This document shows, one piece after another, positions 25,642 through 33,183 of a stretch of 42,641 nt of DNA (position 1 is its first letter; every line of letters begins with the position of its first letter). The translations under genes were made by a program, and so were the position numbers. The stretch is from contig JAKIUY010000026.1 in NCBI GenBank assembly GCA_021647315.1, forward strand, positions 1 through 42,641, in the 5' to 3' direction. The notes beneath the pieces were generated by a model, which worked only from the letters and a program-made list of their open reading frames with translations, had not been told where the DNA came from and did not search any database. This DNA is from Victivallaceae bacterium (GTDB lineage: Bacteria; Verrucomicrobiota; Lentisphaeria; Victivallales; Victivallaceae).

Positions 25642-25736
25642 TGGTTAATATAAAAAAAATATCGTTTTTTTTGAAAAAACACTTGCAAACTGTCATTAAC
25701 TGTCATATACTATAACAAGAGAATGACAGTTAATGA
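25642..25736 (+). promoter_or_regulatory. Promoter and putative operator of GntR regulator B
   Basis: TTGCAA (25683-25688) and TATACT (25706-25711) are 17 bases apart. The spacer has two GTCAT copies 10 bases apart. TCATTAACTGTCAT (25693-25706) and ATGACAGTTAATGA (25723-25736) form a perfect 14-base inverted repeat with a 16-base spacer that spans the -10 box and reaches to 11 bases before the ATG. The upstream A/T-tract block matches that of regulator A. Autoregulation by operator occlusion is a good inference. Confidence 0.7.
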
Positions 25737-25746
25737 GAGTATCATC

Positions 25747-26832
25747 ATGGAATTATTAGCAGTAACATCAAAAAAAGAGCAGGTTGCGGAGTTTCTCCGG
25801 AAACTGTTAGTCAGCGGCAAAATTGACCCTGGCTGTAAACTGCTCAGCGTACGTGCCTTGGCAGAAAAATTTTCTGTCAGTAGGATGGTGATTGTTGATG
25901 CCATGGATATTCTTGAAGCGGAACATCTGATTGTTCGTGAACCGGGACGAGGAGTCTTTGCCAGCAAACATAATTTTAAGCATACTATTGATGTTTATCT
26001 GCTGGGATATTGTATTAAAACCAATCGTGATGTCTATTTTTCGCGGCTGTCACGCATTGCCCATCCACCATTTTTACGCGATGGCTTCAGTTTTATTGTC
26101 AAAACTGTGGCACCGGCAGTCCAAGCTCCACATCAACACTTCCTACATGAACTGAAAAAAATTGAACAGCAATCGCTTGACTGTCTGCTCATCAGTGCGG
26201 CGGCACTTAATAAAAAACAGATTTTAGCCTGTACCAGGATGAAAATTCCCGTAATTTTCATCGGGGACTTTTCTTCGGGGCTTTATCCAGAAATGCAGTA
26301 TAACCAGATCGCCGGTGATAATAGCTGGCTTGGTGCAGAAACCGCCAGGCAATTGGTTGAAATGGAGAATTGCCATGAACTAACCCTCTATTCCGGTTCG
26401 ATGGAACACTATTTTTATCGCCGCTATTATGATGGGGTAATGAATGAGGCTAAACGGCTTGGCGTTGATTTGCATCTAGTAGAAATGCCTAAAGGTATAA
26501 CCACCTCTATTCCGGTTGCTGAACGGGCACAGATCTATCTGGACAAAGTAACCGAAGCCAAAGCTAATGGCTGGTGTAACTGTCCGGCGATTCAAACAGG
26601 TTCAGACTCTCTGTCAAATAATCTATTATTTAAAGCATTTACAAGCAATAATATTAGAGTACCATTTTATCAGAGCAATGAATGTGAAAAATCATTTGAA
26701 CAACGCTTTGTCGAGATTTACAACAGAATTGAGACTATAATAAAAAATCCGCAGAATTACAGGAAGATTCACCTTAAACCCAAAATAAATGTGGAGGAAG
26801 TGCCTATGGAAGAGATAATTAACAATCCATAA
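25747..26832 (+). CDS. GntR-family transcriptional regulator with sugar-sensor-like domain (regulator B)
   Basis: 361 residues from ATG 25747. An ATG at 25723 would add eight residues but lies inside the operator inverted repeat, and the alignment with regulator A begins at MELLAVTSKK versus MALLTVTSKK. The winged helix covers ~1-75 (SVRALAEKFSVSRMVIVDAM; REPGRGVFASKH) and the LacI-like sensor domain follows (IPVIFIGDFSSGLYPEMQYN; YDGVMNEAKRLGVDLHLVE). Near-identical recognition helices in A and B (SVRALA.[KE]FSVS) fit the near-identical operators. It stands at the head of cassette B, 122 bases upstream of pseudopilin B. Expected role: sugar-responsive control of cassette B and perhaps cross-control of A. 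Confidence 0.88.
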   Translation: MELLAVTSKKEQVAEFLRKLLVSGKIDPGCKLLSVRALAEKFSVSRMVIVDAMDILEAEHLIVREPGRGVFASKHNFKHTIDVYLLGYCIKTNRDVYFSRLSRIAHPPFLRDGFSFIVKTVAPAVQAPHQHFLHELKKIEQQSLDCLLISAAALNKKQILACTRMKIPVIFIGDFSSGLYPEMQYNQIAGDNSWLGAETARQLVEMENCHELTLYSGSMEHYFYRRYYDGVMNEAKRLGVDLHLVEMPKGITTSIPVAERAQIYLDKVTEAKANGWCNCPAIQTGSDSLSNNLLFKAFTSNNIRVPFYQSNECEKSFEQRFVEIYNRIETIIKNPQNYRKIHLKPKINVEEVPMEEIINNP

Positions 26833-26954
26833 TGTCGGGGCAATCTCATTTGCCATTTTCTATGGACTAGTGTCCTTTATAATAATAACCAACTAATTAT
26901 GAATAATATTAACTCACAAAAATACAGTATAAAACAACAATATGGAGAAATAAA

Positions 26955-27665
26955 ATGAAAGCATTAAAAAAACTACAACTAATTGATAATAAGATGTTTA
27001 CATTAATAGAATTGCTCGTTGTGATCGCGATTATTGCCATTCTGGCCAGTATGCTGTTGCCAGCATTGAATCAGGCGCGGGAGAAAGCAAAAAGTATCGC
27101 CTGTACCAGCAATGAAAAACAAATTGGCACGATGATGGCAATGTATATCAATGACTATGACGGATATATGCCGATTTATCGCGTTAAGATGTATGGTGTT
27201 GATTGCAGTTTCTCGCGTATTTTTGCCTACGCGGGGCTGACAAAACAATACACTGAAATAAGCTATACCCCGAAATCAACTGCTATTGGACCACGTCGCC
27301 TCTATTGTGCAAGTAATAAACTGGCAGCATCCAGCTACGGTTTGGTCGCAGGTACTGGTAGTTATCAGACAGTTCATGGTGCAGGTGGTGGCTATGGAAC
27401 AATCTGGACTAGAGTATCCCAGATAAGACAGCCATCAAAAATGATTTCAATGGTGGAGGTAGACAACTATACCCAGCAGCTTACCCCAGGCAGAGTAGTC
27501 TATAACCCGTTATATGTTCCCGGTTCTAACGCTAACAGTTTTACCTATCATACTCTCCATAACGGAACATCAAATTTCCTCTTTGCAGACGGCAGAGCGG
27601 AAAATAAACACGCAAACGAGTTTCGTGATATTCCAACAGTAGATAAAATGACTAAAATCTTTTAG
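26955..27665 (+). CDS. Type II secretion/type IV pilus-like pseudopilin with H-X9-DG motif (B)
   Basis: 236 residues. The N-terminal signal ends [20 protein letters not shown], with Met in place of the usual Gly at -1 and Glu at +5. [20 protein letters not shown] then matches the pseudopilin A stretch. The C-terminal [12 protein letters not shown] is the H-X9-DG signature. The central domain differs from that of pseudopilin A, which suggests different ligands. Ribosome site GGAG lies 7 bases before ATG 26955. It is the first structural gene after regulator B, and a strong nested hairpin follows the stop. Needs a prepilin peptidase, not in this window. Function unproven; surface glycan binding is a guess. 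Confidence 0.87.
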   Translation: MKALKKLQLIDNKMFTLIELLVVIAIIAILASMLLPALNQAREKAKSIACTSNEKQIGTMMAMYINDYDGYMPIYRVKMYGVDCSFSRIFAYAGLTKQYTEISYTPKSTAIGPRRLYCASNKLAASSYGLVAGTGSYQTVHGAGGGYGTIWTRVSQIRQPSKMISMVEVDNYTQQLTPGRVVYNPLYVPGSNANSFTYHTLHNGTSNFLFADGRAENKHANEFRDIPTVDKMTKIF

Positions 27666-27686
27666 TCAGAACTAGACGCAACTAAT

Positions 27687-27742
27687 AGAGTTTTGTCAAA
27701 CTGGATCTTTAATAATTACTAAAGATCTTTTGGCTAAACTCT
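27687..27742 (+). terminator. Nested hairpin after pseudopilin B (terminator/attenuator)
   Basis: The inner stem GATCTTTA (27704-27711) / TAAAGATC (27720-27727) is perfect and is followed by TTTT. An outer stem AGAGTTT (27687-27693) / AAACTCT (27736-27742) encloses it. The position, 20 bases after the pseudopilin stop, parallels the hairpin after pseudopilin A at 4046-4077. It would lower read-through into the enzyme genes or protect the upstream mRNA end. Confidence 0.6.
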
Positions 27743-27763
27743 CAATCTAAACAGGGATATATC

Positions 27764-28588
27764 ATGAAATTATCTTTACTGTCAGTCGGGATATTTGCAG
27801 TTTGTCTACTTATAGCATTTCAGCTGCCGGCTGATGAAACAGTATACAATAAAAAAGAGATTCCATTATCCATAGTTAATGGCAAAGCGTTTGGTGCTAT
27901 TCTGAAAAAACCATTTACTGAATATTATAAATTGAGCAAAAACCGCTCAAATAACCAATGGTTTCAGGTTGATATTCGTAAGTTTTGTAATATGGGCTTT
28001 AAAGATGCCAAAAAAGACGATAATCAAGGTGGGTGGACAGATAGTGGACCAATTTATGATTTGGATCCATTCGGTCCCGGCTATGGCATTGTCAAATTCT
28101 ATGGCGTACCGTTTAAGGTTATTGATCCGGCGACTAATAACCAGAAAGCCATGATCACCATGAAATCTGGCTGGAAGACGGACAAACATTTCCCCGCCGA
28201 GGTGACCATTCCGGTCAACCGTAAGGCACGAGTGCTCTACTTTTTCCATGGGGCCTCTTATGCGGCAACCCATTGGGGGATGGGGGCATCACGTCGCTAT
28301 GAAATTATCTATAGTGATGGTAAAACAGTTCGCATTCCACTGATATGTGCTGGTGGGCATGAAAATATCGGCAACTGGATGTGGAATCCATCTGGCACAG
28401 TACCGTTGGTTGACACCAATTCTGCCAAACCGGTGCCGGTACAGATTGGCAATACTACGAAATATTTGTTCACCCTCGAATGGATCAATCCCTATCCAGC
28501 AAAAAAGATTACTGCGGTAAAGGTAATTACCGCTAATGATAAAAAATGGTTTACAGTCGTAGTATTAGGCATTACGGGACTTATTTAA
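27764..28588 (+). CDS. Free secreted copy of the QGGW module of the giant GH2; function unknown
   Basis: 274 residues with a Sec signal peptide (about 1-23). The mature part resembles residues ~1525-1735 of the 1860-residue enzyme: DNQGGWTDSGPIYDL versus NGQGGWNDQGPEHDM, PFKV versus PFLI, VTIPVNRKARVLYFFHGA versus IKIPINRKVKGMAFLYTSA, YSDGKTVRIPL versus YKDGSSYIISL, and WINPYPAKKITAVKV versus WTNPRPAFEISYVSF. The likely fold is a beta sandwich, as in carbohydrate-binding modules attached to PVC glycosidases. I do not recognise a named family. It sits directly after pseudopilin B and its hairpin. No catalytic motif is visible; a substrate-binding role is inference. Confidence 0.78.
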   Translation: MKLSLLSVGIFAVCLLIAFQLPADETVYNKKEIPLSIVNGKAFGAILKKPFTEYYKLSKNRSNNQWFQVDIRKFCNMGFKDAKKDDNQGGWTDSGPIYDLDPFGPGYGIVKFYGVPFKVIDPATNNQKAMITMKSGWKTDKHFPAEVTIPVNRKARVLYFFHGASYAATHWGMGASRRYEIIYSDGKTVRIPLICAGGHENIGNWMWNPSGTVPLVDTNSAKPVPVQIGNTTKYLFTLEWINPYPAKKITAVKVITANDKKWFTVVVLGITGLI

Positions 28589-28808
28589 CGGAGGCGAAGC
28601 CGTAGAGGCTGGCGGAACGCCAGAGCAAAGCGTCAATTATGAATTATGAATGCAGATTTTTTTTAAATTGAAAAAAATAGTAGGGGTAGATTCCATATCT
28701 ACCCATAAAAATGAACGTCCAACGTCGAATATTGAATGTTCAATATTGAATAAAAATAAATCGTAGGGCAGATTCTATATCTGCCTCATAAAACAGGAGA
28801 CTTTAAAC
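28589..28808. repeat. Repeat-filled gap with three palindromes
   Basis: GGGTAGAT/ATCTACCC (28684-28704, 5-base loop) and GGCAGAT/ATCTGCC (28767-28785) are two versions of one palindromic unit. AATATTGAATGTTCAATATT (28728-28747) is a perfect 20-base palindrome preceded by AACGTCCAACGTCG, of the kind seen as interspersed repeats in environmental genomes. A GGCGAAGCCGTAGAGGCTGG-like piece lies next to the previous stop. No gene is visible. The ribosome site AGGAG of the next gene follows. Confidence 0.65.
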
Positions 28809-31800
28809 ATGAAATTTATTAAAACAATCATTGCACTGATGATGTTGGGAGCATTCACCATGTTGTGCCAAGGTGCGGAGCCGGGGATTAAATTTGGTTT
28901 CAAAGAACGCCTACCAGACAGTGGCATGATCAAAAACAAGGGGTCAATAAGATTCAGTGCTACGGTGAAAAGCAAGGGGAGCTCATCTTCAAGCTGTTTT
29001 ACGCCAACTGATGACGGACGGCAAGGCTTCATCATCGGCACAAAAAAGCATAACTACATAACCATAGAGTCAAAACCTGCGATTAAAGAACTGCTGTCCG
29101 GTGGCTTCAAGATTAAAGTAGGTTATATCCCAACCGCCGATCTTGCAAGTCAACCTAAGAACAGCCTTCTAGTACTAATTGCTAAATATGATCACGGACT
29201 GCAGGCGCGTTCATTTACAATCTATCTAAGTCCGCGGGGCGATGTTCACTTCGTCGTCTCAGGCGATGGTAAAAAGACTATCGAATGTGTTAAACGCTTG
29301 GTTAAACAGGGAGCGAGAGTTGAATTCGAGGCTCGGTTTGTGCCGGGGAAAATGATTGCCCTCTACCAGAATGGCAAAAAAGTTACTAGCAAAAAAATAG
29401 CGTTCAATCAAATATACCAGTCTGATGAACCCATCACGATTGGGGCAAGAATGTTTAAAGGTAAAAATCCGATAAATTTTGGCGTTGGAATTATTGATCT
29501 GCTCGAAATATCCCCCCTCGATGGCGGCTCTACGGCTAAAAAAAAAAATCTGACTAAAGCAGTTCCAAGTAAAAAAAAAATAGTAAAAGTTAAGTCAATA
29601 AAAGTTAAGTCAGCAACCGCTAATTCTATAAGATTTGAGCGTAATAATCGGCAACGTGGCGAAATTTGCCTTAATGGTCTCTGGGACTGGCAACCACTGC
29701 TTCAGAGCAATAGTAACCAACCGGACGAACAACACTGGCTGAAACGCCGCGTCCCGTTTTACCGTCGAAGCACCTTTACTATTACTGACGGGAACGGCAA
29801 TAAGACTAATATATATAACGGTAAGAAATTCAAAGATACGGCCAAATCCTGGGTTGGAACAACCTTTAGCATTCCAGCTAATTGGCAGGAGCGCGATATC
29901 TTTCTGGAACTTGAGGGTGTCGCAGGCAAAGCACCAATTGTCGCCATTAATGGCAAGAAGATGTTGCTCTCACCCACGCTAACCTATAAATTTCCACTGA
30001 CCTACAGTTCAAACCCAATCAAACTCCGCATTAAATCTGATGCTGTCAAACAGAATGTCTGGCTCAGGTCATATCCCAAACAGGCCAGTGTCCGGTTTGC
30101 TGGGGTCACCCCATCATGGCGTGCAAAAAAGCTTAATGTCTTGGTTGACGGAGTCCAGCAAACTGGAACAAAACTTTCAGTCCGCATTACTGTTGCGACT
30201 GATGCTAAAATGCAAAACAGAGTAAAACGCAGTCAATGGTTTACAATAAAGAGTAGCAGCAAAAACTTCAGAGAAAAATTTGCGATGGCTTGGAGTAACC
30301 CAAAACCCTGGACTCCAGACACCCCCAATCTCTATTATTTCAATATTGAATTGCAAAATAGCGCCGGTAAAATTGTTGATACGACATTTTCAGTACGTTT
30401 CGGGTTCAGAGAATTCTGGGTCGAAGCCGGACAACTGAAGCTTAATGGTATGCCGATTAATCTCCGGGGCAATAACCATACCCCATTCGGCTCACAGTCC
30501 AATTATGGCTCATTTCTCTCGAATCGGAAAAATCTTAAATTCATCCTGAGTAAATGGAAAAAAGAGCTTAATCTCAATGCTTTTTTAATTTGGGCTGGCG
30601 AAAAAAGAGGCACCGCTGACCGCACTAAAGTGCTTGAGGTCGCAGACGAAGTCGGGCTACTCGTCAATTTTCAACTGCCTTATGGACAAAAAGATTTTGC
30701 CACTGATCCAGCAGTTGATCATTACAATCGGCGCCTGCTGCGTGGTGAAATCAGACGCTACGCTAATCATCCTTCAGTCTTTGCTTGGGGATTTGGATCT
30801 AGTCATTATACCTGGATCGCATCGCCATCACTACTGGGTAAAAAGTTTGAACCAGAAAAATATTGGGAAAAAATTCGTAAAAACAGTGAATACGGGTTGC
30901 CATTGAAAAAGATGATTAAAGAACTTGATCCTTCACGTCTGGTTACTACTCACTCGGGGGGGCACAACAAAGTTTCCGATCTCCTGACTGGAATGATTTA
31001 TATTAATCCCGATGCTGGGTTACAGGAACGAGCCAATTGGCCACTAGCCTGGTGGAAAAATAGGAAACGACTAAATCTTAAACCGCTTTATCTGACCGAA
31101 GTAGGCAATATTTTCTGGGCAACGCTTTATCAGCGCAAGGCGACCAATTCATTCCCATCACCGTCAAGCGAACCGATTTTTTTGGAACATGCCGCTGAAC
31201 TTTTTGGCGATAAAGTTTATCAGGATGAACCTGAAGAGTATCTAGAACAATATTTTGACAAAAAACATGCTCTATCAGCATACTGGAAAGAAAACCCCAG
31301 TATCGCACCCTGGAAATTTAAAAAAGAATATCTGAAATATGCCTATCGTGCCTGGCGGACATTTGGAGTAGGGTTCATGTTGCATGTTGAGTTGCGCCCA
31401 GCGTATGATAATCGCCATTTTGCCGCACCGCCTGATAATGCGATTAATACGCCGGGAACGCACCCTAACAGTCAGGTTGATGCCAATGACTCGGTTGGTG
31501 ACCTGAACAATTGGGGACGTTGGGTTCAGCAGCAGTTTGAACCATTTTACGCCTATATCGGTGGTGACGGCAATTTTACCACGATGGATCATAACTACTA
31601 TTCAGGCGACAGCATTGTCAAACGCGCCGTTGTGCTCAATGATCATTTTTATCCATTGAACGTGAAGGTTAAATGGCAGTTACAGGCTCCAAACGGCAAA
31701 ATTATCGCAACCCAGCAGATGCAGAAAAATATCGGTGGTGGTGAAAGAGCTATTGATGATTTCCGCTGGCAGTTTACCGTGCCGCAAGTGAGTAAAAGAA

Positions 31801-32957
31801 CAGCATATACGCTTTCACTCACGGTTACCGGTAACGGTAAAGTTCGTCAAGATAAATTTGCCATCCAGGTTTATCCGCTAATAAAAAATAGCCGTAATGC
31901 CCAAATCACCCTGCACCTGTTTGATCCGATCGGCGATAGCACAAAAATGCTTAAACAGGCTGGATTTAAAATCAGACAGCTGAAAAATCGTTTACCCGAC
32001 AGTGGCATCTTGGTTATTGGCCGTCATGTGCTTGAACAGGATAAAAATGTCAAAAAACTGGCAAAACTGGGTTTTGATAAAAAGGTTAAGAACGGCTTGA
32101 AGGTTGTGGTTTTTGAACAGGCAACTGATAATATTCTCGGACTTAAAGCTTATGAAAACAGCCCGCGCCGCACATTCATCAGTGCCGCTGGGCACCCAGT
32201 ACTCAAAGGTATTAATGCCTCGGACATCTGGCATTGGCGCGGCGCAGCTGACCTGATAGAAGCCTATCCGGTGCCGAAAAAAGTTCCCACCGCCGCTGGA
32301 GGCTGGTTTCCTGAACGTTTCTGGAAGTGGGGCAATGATAACAACGTCGCAACCTATGTTATTCAAAAACCGATGTTTGGCGCTTTCCGCTCCCTCATCG
32401 ACAGCGGTTTTGATCTGATGGATACGCCGTTGCTGGAAGCTGCCATCGGTAAAGGTCGCTTCATCTTCTGTCAGCTAGATGTAACCAACCGTTATGGTAT
32501 TGATCCCGTGACAACAGAACTGGTCAATAATATTTTTGCCTATATGGATAAAGTTCCGGCTCCGAATGCCAAACTGATTGACGTGAAATATGAAAAAGGT
32601 TCAGCCACCTTTGATGGGTTCCGGCTTAAAAAGCCGGCGGGCAAACTTGGCTGGGGCTTGAATAACGGAGATTTTTACTTCCGTCAACGGGTAAAAGTAC
32701 CGGCATTTAAAACAGCCAACGGACTCCAGCTGGTAAAATCGGTTAATAACCGAGCCGTTATCAGCTCTAAGTTCAATGACTTTCAGAATAACTGGCAACG
32801 CTATAAATATCTTAAAATATTGGCGGCCCTGCGGATGAATCAAGGCGGGAGCAGTGATACAGGGCCAGCAACTGAACTGCACGGCGATAGCGACGAACTC
32901 TATCCGCTGAACTGGCACTTCGGCTATGTTCACCCCTACACCGGCTGGCTGTGGTAA
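28809..32957 (+). CDS. Secreted GH2-like protein lacking the acid/base glutamate
   Basis: 1382 residues with a Sec signal peptide (about 1-22). Residues ~60-235 look LamG-like (SFTIYLSPRGDVHFVV; MIALYQNGKKV). A Lys-rich linker (~238-275) leads to a GH2 jelly roll (~290-420), an Ig-like domain and a barrel beginning FREFWVEAGQLKLNGMP. The expected acid/base segment reads HPSVFAWGFGSSHYTW, with Ser664-Ser665 where GH2 enzymes have Asn-Glu, while a nucleophile-like Glu764 is kept in KPLYLTEVGN. GATase-like and beta domains follow (ILVIGRHVLEQDKN; KGRFIFCQLDVTNRYG), and the C-terminus PYTGWLW is typical of such proteins. It is paralogous to the 16897-22479 enzyme. It may be a binding protein, or an enzyme with altered chemistry. 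Confidence 0.78.
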   Translation: MKFIKTIIALMMLGAFTMLCQGAEPGIKFGFKERLPDSGMIKNKGSIRFSATVKSKGSSSSSCFTPTDDGRQGFIIGTKKHNYITIESKPAIKELLSGGFKIKVGYIPTADLASQPKNSLLVLIAKYDHGLQARSFTIYLSPRGDVHFVVSGDGKKTIECVKRLVKQGARVEFEARFVPGKMIALYQNGKKVTSKKIAFNQIYQSDEPITIGARMFKGKNPINFGVGIIDLLEISPLDGGSTAKKKNLTKAVPSKKKIVKVKSIKVKSATANSIRFERNNRQRGEICLNGLWDWQPLLQSNSNQPDEQHWLKRRVPFYRRSTFTITDGNGNKTNIYNGKKFKDTAKSWVGTTFSIPANWQERDIFLELEGVAGKAPIVAINGKKMLLSPTLTYKFPLTYSSNPIKLRIKSDAVKQNVWLRSYPKQASVRFAGVTPSWRAKKLNVLVDGVQQTGTKLSVRITVATDAKMQNRVKRSQWFTIKSSSKNFREKFAMAWSNPKPWTPDTPNLYYFNIELQNSAGKIVDTTFSVRFGFREFWVEAGQLKLNGMPINLRGNNHTPFGSQSNYGSFLSNRKNLKFILSKWKKELNLNAFLIWAGEKRGTADRTKVLEVADEVGLLVNFQLPYGQKDFATDPAVDHYNRRLLRGEIRRYANHPSVFAWGFGSSHYTWIASPSLLGKKFEPEKYWEKIRKNSEYGLPLKKMIKELDPSRLVTTHSGGHNKVSDLLTGMIYINPDAGLQERANWPLAWWKNRKRLNLKPLYLTEVGNIFWATLYQRKATNSFPSPSSEPIFLEHAAELFGDKVYQDEPEEYLEQYFDKKHALSAYWKENPSIAPWKFKKEYLKYAYRAWRTFGVGFMLHVELRPAYDNRHFAAPPDNAINTPGTHPNSQVDANDSVGDLNNWGRWVQQQFEPFYAYIGGDGNFTTMDHNYYSGDSIVKRAVVLNDHFYPLNVKVKWQLQAPNGKIIATQQMQKNIGGGERAIDDFRWQFTVPQVSKRTAYTLSLTVTGNGKVRQDKFAIQVYPLIKNSRNAQITLHLFDPIGDSTKMLKQAGFKIRQLKNRLPDSGILVIGRHVLEQDKNVKKLAKLGFDKKVKNGLKVVVFEQATDNILGLKAYENSPRRTFISAAGHPVLKGINASDIWHWRGAADLIEAYPVPKKVPTAAGGWFPERFWKWGNDNNVATYVIQKPMFGAFRSLIDSGFDLMDTPLLEAAIGKGRFIFCQLDVTNRYGIDPVTTELVNNIFAYMDKVPAPNAKLIDVKYEKGSATFDGFRLKKPAGKLGWGLNNGDFYFRQRVKVPAFKTANGLQLVKSVNNRAVISSKFNDFQNNWQRYKYLKILAALRMNQGGSSDTGPATELHGDSDELYPLNWHFGYVHPYTGWLW

Positions 32958-33183
32958 ACTAAATCCTAATCAGGTGGCACCTGAAGGCAGATTACCGCTC
33001 CGCGGTGGTGAAGAATAAAATATTCTGCCAAAAATTGACAGGATATTGCGAATAAGGGACTAACTGCAAAATATAGGAGGTGCACGACAAGACAAAGTAT
33101 GATTTAAGATAGATATTCTTGGGAAGCAGATTTCCCAAAATAAAAAATTTTTGTAACATTAATAATTTTACCGGAGACTAATT
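32958..33183. other. Intergenic gap with one arm of a distant inverted repeat
   Basis: 32967-32989 is one arm of a 23-bp inverted repeat whose partner is at 36289-36311, on the other side of the beta-helix gene. ACCGC-TCC-GCGGT (32994-33006) is a small stem. TTGGGAA (33119-33125) / TTCCCAA (33132-33138) is a perfect hairpin followed by an A/T-run and may end transcription of the GH2-like gene. No gene is visible. Confidence 0.5.
32967..32989 (+). repeat. Left arm of 23-bp inverted repeat around the beta-helix/LamG gene
   Basis: It starts TAATCAGGTGGCACCTGAAG; the inverse of 36289-36311 matches it at 22 of 23 positions. The arm is itself almost palindromic (TCAGGTG-G-CACCTGA). Confidence 0.7.

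Noticed and set aside
25723-25746. Earlier ATG for regulator B
   Set aside because: It lies inside the operator inverted repeat, has no ribosome site, and adds residues absent in regulator A.
26850-26883. Separate promoter for pseudopilin B (TTGCCA...TATAAT)
   Set aside because: The -10 box is perfect, but the only -35 candidate is 22 bases away; no better one is visible.
18974-30379. 25-base identity between the two GH2 genes (18974-18998, 30355-30379) as a mobile repeat
   Set aside because: It encodes the common GH2 block NSAGKIVD in the same frame in both; shared ancestry explains it.
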